Shown: positions 17,376 through 25,801 of the stretch, in pieces
Numbering within the stretch: the stretch's first letter is position 1
Layout: each line of letters opens with the position of its first letter
NCBI GenBank assembly: GCA_027452245.1
Contig: DAIDGW010000227.1
Span: 1-57,050 of the forward strand
Length of the DNA: 57,050 nt
Source of the DNA: Acidobacteriaceae bacterium
GTDB taxonomy: Bacteria > Acidobacteriota > Terriglobia > Terriglobales > Acidobacteriaceae
Direction of reading: 5' to 3'
Position numbers and translations under genes: made by a program
The notes under the pieces: generated by a model
Told to the model about the DNA's origin: nothing
What the model saw: only the letters and a program-made list of their open reading frames with translations
Database searches by the model: none

Positions 17376-18200
17376 TTGTATATCCGGCCCAGGAGCGTGG
17401 CTGAAGCCTTATCAGCCTTATCGACGTATCCATCGCAGATTCTGTCCGGAGGAACTGATTTCTTCCCGTCCCTGGGAGATCGCCCGATCCGAGAAACGGT
17501 AGTAGACGTTTCTGCCCTACACGAATTGCAGGGTATCTTTCGTGCCACAAACGAAATGCGTATCGGCGGCCTTACTACCTGGACCGAGATTATTCGGACG
17601 CCTCTTCCGCGCTGCTTTGATTGCCTCAAAGTTGCCGCACGCGAAATCGGTTCGATCCAAATCCAAAATCGAGGAACGATTGCGGGGAATCTCTGCAATG
17701 CCTCTCCGGCCGCCGACGGAGTTCCTCCCCTGCTAGCATTAGATGCAGAAGTGGAACTGACCTCAAGCGAAGGCGTCCGCCGCATACCACTCTCGGAGTT
17801 CATTGTCGGCAACCGTAAAACTTTGAGACGAGCGGATGAACTGCTGACCGCAGTTGTCATACCCGATACATTTAGAGACGCTTCTTCATCTTTTGTGAAG
17901 CTCGGAGTTCGTCGGTATCTGGTGATTTCCATCTCGATGGTTGCCGCAGTCGTACTCGTCGACGGTGCAGGTTGCGTCACGGCGGCGCGCGTTACCGTCG
18001 GATCGTGTTCTGCGGTTGCACAACGCTTGCGCAGTCTGGAGCAGGACCTGATTGGGATGCCGGTCAGCAACTGCGACGATCGAGTGAAGCCGCATCATTT
18101 GTCCGTTCTGTCTCCTATTGATGATGTTCGGGCAACAGCCGCTTACCGGCGCGAGGCTTCTATTCGGCTGGTTCAGCGGGCACTGCAGCTTTGCACGTAA
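17376..18200 (+). CDS. Molybdenum hydroxylase FAD-binding subunit (xanthine dehydrogenase/CoxM family)
   Basis: 274 residues from a TTG start with GGAGA upstream. The FAD-binding fold of the vanillyl-alcohol-oxidase type is shown by ILSGGTDFFPSL near 22-33 and the diagnostic QNRGTIAGNLCNASPAAD near 95-111. The CO dehydrogenase flavoprotein C-terminal domain follows (FVKLGVRRYLVISISMVAAVV). The family passes electrons from the Mo centre through 2Fe-2S clusters to FAD. It is followed after 8 bases by the fused iron-sulfur/Mo subunit. In E. barkeri nicotinate dehydrogenase the equivalent FAD subunit is a separate polypeptide, as here. It is somewhat shorter than many relatives but complete at both ends. 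Confidence 0.9.
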   Translation: MYIRPRSVAEALSALSTYPSQILSGGTDFFPSLGDRPIRETVVDVSALHELQGIFRATNEMRIGGLTTWTEIIRTPLPRCFDCLKVAAREIGSIQIQNRGTIAGNLCNASPAADGVPPLLALDAEVELTSSEGVRRIPLSEFIVGNRKTLRRADELLTAVVIPDTFRDASSSFVKLGVRRYLVISISMVAAVVLVDGAGCVTAARVTVGSCSAVAQRLRSLEQDLIGMPVSNCDDRVKPHHLSVLSPIDDVRATAAYRREASIRLVQRALQLCT

Positions 18201-18208
18201 AAGGGCTC

Positions 18209-20992
18209 ATGGCAACCACATCGGAAATCGGCGTCCATTCGGGAACAATCTCGATTTCGTTCGCGGTTAATGGTCGAAAGGTCACCGTGTCGACCCCGCC
18301 AAGCCGCAGGCTTTCTCGATTATTACGGGAAGACCTCGGACTCACCGGAACCAAGGTTGGATGTGATGCCGGTGATTGTGGTGCCTGCAGCGTTTTGCTT
18401 GACGGCGAACCAGTTTGTTCGTGCCTCGTCGCGGCCGCTCAAATCGAAAATTGTCAGGTCACGACTGTTGAGGGGCTAGAGCAATGCTCGCGTTCGGGAG
18501 GTCGGCTGCAGAAATCGTTCCTAATCCACGGAGCTGCCCAGTGTGGCGCCTGCACGCCAGGAATGCTGGTTTCGGCTGCGGCTTTGCTCGATCACAACCC
18601 CAATCCCACCGAGAACGAAGTCATGGATGCGATTGGAGGCGTGCTGTGCCGTTGCACCGGATATCGCAAGATCATCGCTGCAGTGGCGAATGCCTATCAC
18701 ATGCCTGTCGAGAGGCTCGATGGCGGCCAGAACGTGGGAAAGCGAGTTCCACGACTGGACGGTGAAGCGAAAGTCCGTGGCCATGAAATCTTCGGTGCAG
18801 ACGAGTTGCCCTCAGGCTGTCTGGGATTGCGTGCAATCCGTTCTCCACATCACCATGCGCGTTTTCGCTTCGAGGATATCGATGCATTTGTTCTCAAACA
18901 TCCCGGGATCAAAGCCATTTTTACAGCCAAGGATGTTCCCGGCAAGAATCGTTACGGAGTAATTCCCAAGTTTGCCGATCAGCCCGTTTTCCCTGAGCAC
19001 GAGGCCCGCTTTCGCGGCGAGGCAGTTGCCGCTGTAGTGGGAGATGCAGTTGCTGTCGAATCCCTCGATGTTGGAGATTTCCCGGTCAGTTGGGAGGAAG
19101 TGCCTGCCATTCTCGAACTCGAGACTGCTCTGGCGCACGATACTGCTCGCATCCATGAAGATCGCGCGGAAAACGTCCTTGTCCGAGGACGTGTTGTCCG
19201 GCGAGACGTAGAACGCGGACTAAGGGAGTCAGACCTCACCGCAGAGCTTGAAGTAGAGACTGGCTTTATTGAGCATGCCTATATTGAGCCCGAAGCTGGG
19301 TTCGCTCGCCGTGTTGGTGATCAGATCGAAATACAGGCATGCACACAATCGCCTTATATGGATCGGGCTGACATCGCTGCAATCCTGGGTATCCCGCCGG
19401 AAAACGTCAGAATCATTCCTACTGCAGTAGGAGGAGGATTCGGCTCGAAGCTTGACCTCTCAGTACAACCGTTTATCGCTCTGGCTGCCTGGAAACTCGG
19501 AGTGCCCGTGCGAATGGTCTATTCAAGAAATGAATCGATGATGTCCACCACCAAGCGACACCCCTCGCGGATCAAAGTTCGGGGGGGATGCAAGCGCGAC
19601 GGCAAACTCGTGGCCCTTGATTTCGCCGCCGACTTCAACACTGGAGCATATTCATCCTGGGGACCAACCGTTGCAGGACGTGTGCCGGTGCATGCTTCGG
19701 GTCCTTATTACGTTCCGCATTACCGTGCACTGACGAAAGCTGTGCACACAAATCTGGTACCCGCAGGGGCGTTTCGTGGTTTCGGAGTTCCTCAGGCCAC
19801 GATCGCACAAGAGCAACTGTATGACGAATTAGCTGAGAAGGCGCAGATCGATCCGCTGGAGTTTCGCATCCTCAACGCTCTCGACGGAAAGACCCCAACC
19901 GTGACTGGGCAGGTGCTCGGAGAAGGCGTGGGAATTCGCGCGTGCTTTGAGGCACTGCGCCCGGCGTGGAACAATTCCAGGGAAGCAACGGGACGTTTCA
20001 ACTTCAGTAGCACGAGACTGCGCCGGGGCGTAGGCATCGCCGGCATGTGGTATGGCTGCGGCAACACTTCGCTTCCTAATCCTTCGACCGTCAGAGTTGG
20101 CTTGAAACCCGACGGACGAATAGCGTTGCACCAGGGAGCCGTCGACATTGGCCAGGGATCAAACACGATCGTGGCCCAGATTTGCGCCGACGCAGTGGGC
20201 GCCCCCATCGAAGTCTTCGATCTTGTATCCGGTGATACCGCGATTACCCCGGATTGCGGCAAGACTTCCGCATCGCGGCAAACCTTTGTTACAGGAAAAG
20301 CCGCGCAAATGGCTGGTTCGCAGCTCCGCAAAAGAATTCTTGCCCTCGCTAAAGGGTGCGAATGCGCCGTGATCCATTTTGAAGATGCTGAGCTCATCGT
20401 AGAAGAAGAAAATCGAAATATACCGCTAGCTCTTCGCGATGTTCCCATGGACCAATATGGATATGTGGTAACCGCGGAAGTGACGTTCGATCCTCCCACG
20501 AAGCCTCTCGATGAGAACGGACAAGGCACGCCCTACGCTGTCTATGGTTTTGGGGCACATATGGCTGAGATCGAAGTCGATGTGGAACTTGGGACGATTC
20601 GAGTCTTGAAAGTCACAGCTGCACATGACGTCGGGCGCGCAATCAATCCGACGCTCATTGAAGGGCAGATCGAAGGAGGCGTTGCCCAAGGACTCGGAAT
20701 GGCTCTCATGGAAGAATTCTTCCCCGGCAAAAACGAAAATTTGCATGATTACCTGATTCCTTCGGCCGGAGACATTCCTCCAATAGAATCAATTCTCATC
20801 GAAGATCCCTCCCCAATCGGACCTTACGGTGCAAAAGGGATCGGTGAGCAAGCGGTGATTCCCACCGCTCCCGCCATTCTCAACGCTCTTTATCATGCCC
20901 TGGGCATCCGGTTGCGGAGAATACCCGCAACGCCGGATCGAGTACGCACTGCGATCATTGCCTCACAAAAGAAAGGTGACGTGCGTGGCTGA
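18209..20992 (+). CDS. Molybdenum hydroxylase, fused 2Fe-2S and molybdopterin subunit (nicotinate dehydrogenase-like)
   Basis: 927 residues from the ATG at 18209 (AAAAGGG upstream). A TTG six codons earlier would overlap the previous gene. The first about 165 residues form a CoxS-type iron-sulfur domain: a plant-ferredoxin cluster with CDAGDCGACSVLL and a nearby Cys pair, then CGACTPGM and CRCTGY of the second cluster. The rest is the Mo-binding subunit (GGGFGSKLDLS, GAFRGFGVPQ, DIGQGSNT), with the catalytic Glu in GAKGIGEQAVIP near the C-terminus. It lacks the AYxCSFR loop of CO dehydrogenase. The family hydroxylates N-heterocycles or aldehydes with water. Its neighbours (6-hydroxynicotinate reductase-like protein and enamidase) point to nicotinate or a close relative as substrate. 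Confidence 0.9.
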   Translation: MATTSEIGVHSGTISISFAVNGRKVTVSTPPSRRLSRLLREDLGLTGTKVGCDAGDCGACSVLLDGEPVCSCLVAAAQIENCQVTTVEGLEQCSRSGGRLQKSFLIHGAAQCGACTPGMLVSAAALLDHNPNPTENEVMDAIGGVLCRCTGYRKIIAAVANAYHMPVERLDGGQNVGKRVPRLDGEAKVRGHEIFGADELPSGCLGLRAIRSPHHHARFRFEDIDAFVLKHPGIKAIFTAKDVPGKNRYGVIPKFADQPVFPEHEARFRGEAVAAVVGDAVAVESLDVGDFPVSWEEVPAILELETALAHDTARIHEDRAENVLVRGRVVRRDVERGLRESDLTAELEVETGFIEHAYIEPEAGFARRVGDQIEIQACTQSPYMDRADIAAILGIPPENVRIIPTAVGGGFGSKLDLSVQPFIALAAWKLGVPVRMVYSRNESMMSTTKRHPSRIKVRGGCKRDGKLVALDFAADFNTGAYSSWGPTVAGRVPVHASGPYYVPHYRALTKAVHTNLVPAGAFRGFGVPQATIAQEQLYDELAEKAQIDPLEFRILNALDGKTPTVTGQVLGEGVGIRACFEALRPAWNNSREATGRFNFSSTRLRRGVGIAGMWYGCGNTSLPNPSTVRVGLKPDGRIALHQGAVDIGQGSNTIVAQICADAVGAPIEVFDLVSGDTAITPDCGKTSASRQTFVTGKAAQMAGSQLRKRILALAKGCECAVIHFEDAELIVEEENRNIPLALRDVPMDQYGYVVTAEVTFDPPTKPLDENGQGTPYAVYGFGAHMAEIEVDVELGTIRVLKVTAAHDVGRAINPTLIEGQIEGGVAQGLGMALMEEFFPGKNENLHDYLIPSAGDIPPIESILIEDPSPIGPYGAKGIGEQAVIPTAPAILNALYHALGIRLRRIPATPDRVRTAIIASQKKGDVRG

Positions 20993-22454
20993 TGACGCAA
21001 TCCGTTGCGACGCATGTCCGGTGCTTTGCTACATCAGGCCCGGCCGGACGGGTTCGTGCGACCGTTACGCCAATCATGACGGACAACTCGTCCGTATGGA
21101 CCCACATGTCGTGCTTGACCGCGCAGTTTCTCGCGGAGATTCCATTGTGCCATTTCTTGGAAAGGGCAACGATTGGAACGGCTCGCTTGTTAGCGAAGCC
21201 GATACGTTCGTAACCGCAATTGGCGCAGGGACGACGTATCCCGACTACAAGCCTGCCCCGTTCATAATTTCTTCCCAAGTCGCTGGTGTTGATATGGTCA
21301 CCGTCGTGACCGAAGGCATTTTCAGCTATTGTGGCGTCAAACTGAAGATCGACACCGACCGGCATCTCGGGAGTGAGTGCAGCCCTGTGCGTGCTCAAGG
21401 CGAAGTGGTCGGACATGTCACAACAAATGAATACGGATCGCAGATGCTGTCATTAGGCGGCGTCCGCCATCTGACGGGAGGAAGCCGACGCGAAGGAACG
21501 ATTACGTGCGAGACTCTTCTCAATCTTTGCAATGGGAACGCAGCCCAATTGGAAATCGAGGGCGGCGCCAATGTCACCGTTCAGGCATCGCAGCCGCCGA
21601 TCGTTGACGGAATCCGTGAAGAACGCATGCGCGTCGGGTGTGGGTCGGCAACAATCGGCATGTTCGCCAAACAATGGGAGGGAAAAGTCGATGAAGTCGT
21701 TATCGTCGACGACCATATAACGGGGGTGCTTTCCGAGCATCAAGCCGGGAAATTGCTTGGCATTCCTGAAACCGGTATCAAGATGAAAGGACGCCGCTCT
21801 ACTCCGGGGCGCTATTTCAAGGTCGCCGAGCCGGGAACCTCTTGGGGCGGCACAAACATCAGCGATCCCTTATCAATTTTGGCGCCATTTGATGCTGAGG
21901 TTGCATGGCACGGCCTACGGCTGCTGATGGTCAGCACTACTGGCGAGCATTCTGCTTATTTTGAGCTCGATGAACAACTTCATCCAATTGAGAAGGAGTT
22001 GCCTCCAAGTTTGAACGAATCCGTTGCGCGCATTCGCGAAAATTGTGAGCCAGCTTTGTGTACCGTGCTCTTCATGGGCGGGGCAGGCGGATCCTTACGC
22101 GCTGGAGTCACAGAAAATCCGGTGAAGCTCACTCATTCTGTCCGCGACACACTCACCCGCGTCACCTGTGGCGGCGCTCCCGTGTACGTCTGGCCGGGAG
22201 GCGGCATCACACTGATGGTGGATGTCAGCCGGATGCCGCAAAACGGCTTTGGCTACGTTCCGACTCCCGCATTAGTGGCTCCGATCGAATTCACCATGAG
22301 GCTTAGTGATTACGCTGCTCTCGGCGGATATATGAGCCACGTCCGCCCGCTGAGTTCAGTTCACAAACCAGAACAGGACTCCCGAAAGTGCCTGGCGCCA
22401 CATCCTGAAAATCCCTGGCCGCTCGACTCATTAGAACGAGGGCGCACGCGTTGA
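20985..22454 (+). CDS. hnr: 6-hydroxynicotinate reductase-like iron-sulfur protein
   Basis: 489 residues from a GTG at 20985, 8 bases inside the previous gene, with AAAGGTGA correctly spaced; the open frame's earlier start lies within the neighbour. The N-terminal Cys cluster is C8-x2-C11-x3-C15-x9-C25 (RCDACPVLCYIRPGRTGSC). Gly-rich segments follow (AIGAGTTYPDYKPAPFI, VGCGSATIGMFA, FMGGAGGSLRAGV, VWPGGGITLMVDV). I recognise it as the Hnr type, which in E. barkeri reduces 6-hydroxynicotinate to 1,4,5,6-tetrahydro-6-oxonicotinate with ferredoxin in the cytoplasm. No ferredoxin gene is adjacent. The next gene overlaps by 4 bases. The family call rests on recognised N-terminal pattern and context. 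Confidence 0.78.
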   Translation: MADDAIRCDACPVLCYIRPGRTGSCDRYANHDGQLVRMDPHVVLDRAVSRGDSIVPFLGKGNDWNGSLVSEADTFVTAIGAGTTYPDYKPAPFIISSQVAGVDMVTVVTEGIFSYCGVKLKIDTDRHLGSECSPVRAQGEVVGHVTTNEYGSQMLSLGGVRHLTGGSRREGTITCETLLNLCNGNAAQLEIEGGANVTVQASQPPIVDGIREERMRVGCGSATIGMFAKQWEGKVDEVVIVDDHITGVLSEHQAGKLLGIPETGIKMKGRRSTPGRYFKVAEPGTSWGGTNISDPLSILAPFDAEVAWHGLRLLMVSTTGEHSAYFELDEQLHPIEKELPPSLNESVARIRENCEPALCTVLFMGGAGGSLRAGVTENPVKLTHSVRDTLTRVTCGGAPVYVWPGGGITLMVDVSRMPQNGFGYVPTPALVAPIEFTMRLSDYAALGGYMSHVRPLSSVHKPEQDSRKCLAPHPENPWPLDSLERGRTR

Positions 22455-23341
22455 ACTCTCGTGCACAGATTCGTGTGCTGCCCGATGGACATCGGCTTCA
22501 CATGCACGATGGTCCCATCGACTTGATTCTCCAGGCATTCGGAACTCGGTTCGAAGTTGAATCTGCCTACCAGGCAGCGTCGCGGCGCTTCGTTACAGTC
22601 CTAGATGAACTCTGCCGGGAATTGCGTCTGTTGCGTCAACAATGGTGCGAGAACCTGGTTCTACAAGGCCCGATTGCTTGTCGCATGCTGGGCGCCGTGG
22701 CCCCTTACGGATCATCCACTTTCATCACTCCGATGGCTGCGGTCGCAGGCGCCGTTGCGGAAGAAATACTTCATGCGATGACAAGCAGTGCGGAACTTTC
22801 CAAAGCCTACGTTAACGATGGCGGCGACATTGCTCTTTATCTTGCACCTGGTGAAGAATTCAGCATAGGCATGGTAGGTCGGCCCGATCAGCCCTCATTA
22901 TTTGGCGCATCGCAGATTTGTTCCTCGGACGGGATCCAAGGAATCGCGACGAGTGGCTGGCGCGGAAGAAGCTTCTCGTTAGGAATTGCAGACGCCGTAA
23001 CGGTGCTGGCTCGTACTGCCGCTGAAGCGGACGCTGCGGCTACAATGATCGCGAATACAGTCGATCTCCCGGGAAACAGCAAGATCAGCCGTGTCCCAGC
23101 GTGCGAACTCGCCCCCGATAGCGATTTAGGAATGCTCTTAGTCACGCAGTCGGTTGCCCCTCTCACTGCGTTCGAAGTTCACTGTGCTTTGCAGGCGGGA
23201 GTTCAATATGCCAACGACTTATTCCGGCGCGACCTGATAATCTCGTCGGCGCTGCACTTGCAGGGCCGAACAGAAATCGCAGGAACTGCTGAATTCCTGT
23301 CAAACGACGCTCGTGCTCGGAGGAATCTCTTACATGCCTGA
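22451..23341 (+). CDS. UPF0280 family protein (ApbE-like fold suspected)
   Basis: 296 residues from a TTG that overlaps the preceding stop (TTGA). No signal peptide. Conserved blocks are VAPYGSSTFITPMAAVAGAV near 83-102, VNDGGDIALYL at 121-131, GIATSGWRGRSFSLGIADAV at 164-183, then TMIANTVDL. The N-[A/D]-G-G-D-I and G-I-A-T-S-G blocks resemble those of ApbE (FAD:protein FMN transferase), so a flavin-related role is possible. The function of UPF0280 is not established. Its position directly after the Hnr-like gene, with 4-base overlap, argues for a role in maturing or assisting that reductase, or for a further catabolic step. Confidence 0.8.
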   Translation: MNSRAQIRVLPDGHRLHMHDGPIDLILQAFGTRFEVESAYQAASRRFVTVLDELCRELRLLRQQWCENLVLQGPIACRMLGAVAPYGSSTFITPMAAVAGAVAEEILHAMTSSAELSKAYVNDGGDIALYLAPGEEFSIGMVGRPDQPSLFGASQICSSDGIQGIATSGWRGRSFSLGIADAVTVLARTAAEADAAATMIANTVDLPGNSKISRVPACELAPDSDLGMLLVTQSVAPLTAFEVHCALQAGVQYANDLFRRDLIISSALHLQGRTEIAGTAEFLSNDARARRNLLHA

Positions 23342-23918
23342 CGTTCAAGTTCGCAAGAACCTTTTCATATTGGAAGAAGTTTTCCATGAAGGAGGTCCGG
23401 TTTCGCAGAAGCCTTTGAAGCGTGTGGCGGCCATTGCGGTGATCAGAAATCCTTACGCCGGAGCATACGTGGAAAACATTGAAAGTTTCATGAATGATTT
23501 GAAGCCTCTCGGACTGGCTATGGCGCGGCACATGGTCGATGCACTCGGCGGAGATCCCAAGGTTGTCGAGGGCTACGGCAAGGGAGCGATCATCGGTTCG
23601 GCAGGGGAAATCGAGCACGGAGCTCTGTGGCACGCGCCAGGGGGATACGCGATGCGCGAGGTTCTCGGCGGCGCGAAGGCCATTGTTCCCTCTACCAAGA
23701 AGGTCGGTGGTCCCGGCACACGTCTCGACGTTCCCATCACTCACATTAACGCTTCGTACGTGCGCAGTCACTTTGATGCGATGGAAGTCGGGATAACGGA
23801 TGCTCCACGCGCGGACGAGATGCTGCTCGCCTTAGTGATGACAACCGGGGCTCGCATTCACGCCCGCAGTGGAGGATTGAAAGCTTCAGAGATCAAGGGT
23901 GAGGACGGACTGCGATGA
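23334..23918 (+). CDS. Amino acid synthesis family protein (DUF1185), copy 1
   Basis: 194 residues from the ATG at 23334, with GGAGGA nine bases upstream; it overlaps the UPF0280 gene by 8 bases. The family pattern is clear: AAIAVIRNPYAGAYVENI near 36-53, VEGYGKGAIIGSAGEIEHGA, VPSTKKVGGPGTRLDVP, YVRSHFDAMEVGITDAPRAD, and the C-terminal ending IKGEDGLR. The Pfam name (amino acid synthesis) has little experimental support, so the reaction is unknown. No membrane segment or cofactor motif was seen. The adjacent gene is a paralog with the same blocks in the same order, which suggests a heteromeric complex. Confidence 0.82.
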   Translation: MPDVQVRKNLFILEEVFHEGGPVSQKPLKRVAAIAVIRNPYAGAYVENIESFMNDLKPLGLAMARHMVDALGGDPKVVEGYGKGAIIGSAGEIEHGALWHAPGGYAMREVLGGAKAIVPSTKKVGGPGTRLDVPITHINASYVRSHFDAMEVGITDAPRADEMLLALVMTTGARIHARSGGLKASEIKGEDGLR

Positions 23919-24520
23919 GTAACGGTTCAAAAGCTCTGAAAGCAAAGATACGGAAGATCGTTACCTTCGTGGAGGAAACGCGTTCGGAGATGGGCCGCAG
24001 TGTCGATCCGCCCACCCGCAAAGCCGCCGTAGTTGCTGTAATCGAGAATCCTTTCTCTGGGCGGTATGTCGACGATCTCTCGGATCTGATTGCTGTCGGG
24101 GAAGAACTTGGAGAACTCTTGACCCAACGCGCTGTCTCGGCGTTGGGGATTCCCGGAAGCGTGGCCGAAAGCTACGGCAAAGCGGCTGCCGTTGGCGAGA
24201 ATGGGGAACTTGAGCATGCGGCAGCGATACTGCACCCGAAAATGGGAACTCCGGTACGGCGTGTCTTAGGCAAAGGCGCTGCGCTGATCCCCTCCTCCAA
24301 GAAGCGCGGCGGCTTGGGTGTGACGCTGGAGATTCCTCTCGGGCACAAAGATGCGGCATTCGTTCGAAGTCACTTTGATGGAATGGAAGTCCGCATCAAC
24401 GACGCACCGCGGGCGAACGAGATCATCGTAGGAATTGCGGTAACGGATTCCGGACGTCCCCTGGCACGCGTCGGAGGACTCACCAAAGATCAGATAAAGG
24501 GCGTAGATGGTCTGCGCTAG
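23915..24520 (+). CDS. Amino acid synthesis family protein (DUF1185), copy 2
   Basis: 201 residues; its ATG overlaps the previous stop (ATGA). It is a diverged copy of the preceding protein: VVAVIENPFSGRYVDDL, AESYGKAAAVGENGELEHAA, IPSSKKRGGLGVTLEIP, FVRSHFDGMEVRINDAPRAN and IKGVDGLR align block by block. It is the last plus-strand gene of the operon and ends 12 bases before the convergent enamidase stop. The tail-to-tail arrangement leaves almost no space for a terminator. The function is unknown; tandem, translationally coupled paralogs usually mean two subunits of one protein. Confidence 0.82.
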   Translation: MSNGSKALKAKIRKIVTFVEETRSEMGRSVDPPTRKAAVVAVIENPFSGRYVDDLSDLIAVGEELGELLTQRAVSALGIPGSVAESYGKAAAVGENGELEHAAAILHPKMGTPVRRVLGKGAALIPSSKKRGGLGVTLEIPLGHKDAAFVRSHFDGMEVRINDAPRANEIIVGIAVTDSGRPLARVGGLTKDQIKGVDGLR

Positions 24521-24532
24521 GCAGTGGGGCCT

Positions 24533-25732
24533 TTAACGCCCCGCGATTTCCGGAATTCGGGTCGCCGGGGGGGTGTTTCGGCTGCGCTGCGCACTCACAA
24601 CCCCATCGGTGATTACCATCCCAATCCCAGGCAAGTCGCCCTTTTGTATGCTGTCCAGCAAGTTCTTGCCCGCTGAGTGCTGAGCTTTATCCATCAACAC
24701 AAATGACGCTTCACGACCTGGAGCAATAATTCCGCAGTTAAGATTCCTCATCTTGGCAGTGTTCCCCGTAGCTAAGCAGATTGCCACCTCGGCTGGAATC
24801 TCTCCAAGTGACGAAAGAGATGCGATCATGCGGGCGATCCCGAGCGGCTGCACACCAGAACCTGCAGGAGAATCCGTTCCCAGGATGACCCGCTCCATCT
24901 GTTTCAGTTCTTTGGCAGTACGCAAGGCCAGCAGTCCGGCTCGTTCGTTACCGTTGTGAACGATCTCCAAAGCGCGAGTGGATTTTTCGCAAAGCTCAAT
25001 GATCTGATCGTCAGGTAATGCTGTATGTCCGCCGTTCACGTGGCCGATAACGTCAGCATCGGTTTCGAGCACCATGTCTTTGTCAATCAGGCTCGAACCG
25101 GGGATGGATGGGCCGCCAGTATGGATTGTGCTTTGAATTCCGTGTTTCCGTGCCCACATGACCATCTCTCGGGCAGTTTTCCCGTCTTTGACGCTACCAA
25201 GTCCGATTTCCCCTAACAGTTTCACTCCGGCCCCCGCCAGTTCCTTGAAGTCGCTTTCCACCATGCCGTGTTCGATTACCGGAGCCCCGGCATAGATTTT
25301 CGCCCCACCGGGACGGAAAGCCTGAAAGGCCCGCTGCGCAAATACGGCCATGGCTTTCAAACCTACAATGTCTTTGGGACGCCCGGGGGTGTGCACTTCT
25401 CCAGCCGATATCATTGTCGTGACGCCGCCGTGAAGATAGCTGTCGATCCAGCCAAGTTGATTCTGGCGCGGAGTCCAGTCCCCACAGACTGGATGCACGT
25501 GGCTGTCGATCAATCCTGGGGTAACAGCGCAACCCCTTGCGTCAACTGTGATGGTCGCAGATGATATATCCACATCTGCTTCTCGGCCCACTGCAATGAT
25601 ACGATCGCTGATCGCAACAATGGTGTCGGCCTCTAAAATTGGATTTTGCAGGTCACCGCTGAGTAGCAGACCGATATTTCGAATTACCAGTTTCGATGGA
25701 TTCGCGGGTTTTACTGCTTCGTCGTGGGCCAT
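24533..25732 (-). CDS. ena: Enamidase-like amidohydrolase
   Basis: 399 residues; the ATG has GAGGA five bases upstream. It is a TIM-barrel metal hydrolase with DSHVHP (H78, H80), GEIGLG (E175, likely bridging carboxylate), TIHTGGPSIPGSS (H204), IGHVNGGHTA (H231) and LGTDSPAGSG (D287). The match to E. barkeri enamidase as I know it is extensive: GGVTTMISAGEVHTPGRPKD, IHTGGPSIPGSS, the HVNGG motif and a final RNTPPA. Enamidase hydrolyses 1,4,5,6-tetrahydro-6-oxonicotinate to 2-formylglutarate and ammonia. It is transcribed toward the operon, with its promoter shared divergently with the cysteine hydrolase. No signal peptide, so cytoplasmic. Confidence 0.87.
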   Translation of the reverse strand: MAHDEAVKPANPSKLVIRNIGLLLSGDLQNPILEADTIVAISDRIIAVGREADVDISSATITVDARGCAVTPGLIDSHVHPVCGDWTPRQNQLGWIDSYLHGGVTTMISAGEVHTPGRPKDIVGLKAMAVFAQRAFQAFRPGGAKIYAGAPVIEHGMVESDFKELAGAGVKLLGEIGLGSVKDGKTAREMVMWARKHGIQSTIHTGGPSIPGSSLIDKDMVLETDADVIGHVNGGHTALPDDQIIELCEKSTRALEIVHNGNERAGLLALRTAKELKQMERVILGTDSPAGSGVQPLGIARMIASLSSLGEIPAEVAICLATGNTAKMRNLNCGIIAPGREASFVLMDKAQHSAGKNLLDSIQKGDLPGIGMVITDGVVSAQRSRNTPPATRIPEIAGR

Positions 25733-25749
25733 TGAGTCCTCGTCCCGGC

Positions 25750-25766
25750 TGTCATTTACAGTGACA
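25750..25766. promoter_or_regulatory. Operator-like palindrome between enamidase and cysteine hydrolase genes
   Basis: TGTCA-N7-TGACA (25750-25766) lies in the 69-base divergent gap, overlapped by CTGT-N5-ACAG (25749-25761). Its central place makes it a candidate site for a regulator of both genes. Confidence 0.4.
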
Positions 25767-25801
25767 CAGTCTTAAAGGCAAACAAAATTCGGAGATTAAG
25801 A

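Noticed and set aside
18209..20992. Aerobic CO dehydrogenase large subunit
   Set aside because: The AYxCSFR active-site loop is absent; the corresponding block reads GAFRGFGVPQ, and the neighbours fit N-heterocycle degradation.
20985..21075. Radical SAM enzyme suggested by C-x2-C-x3-C
   Set aside because: The order C-x2-C-x3-C is reversed from the radical SAM C-x3-C-x2-C, and no SAM-binding GGE-type motif follows.
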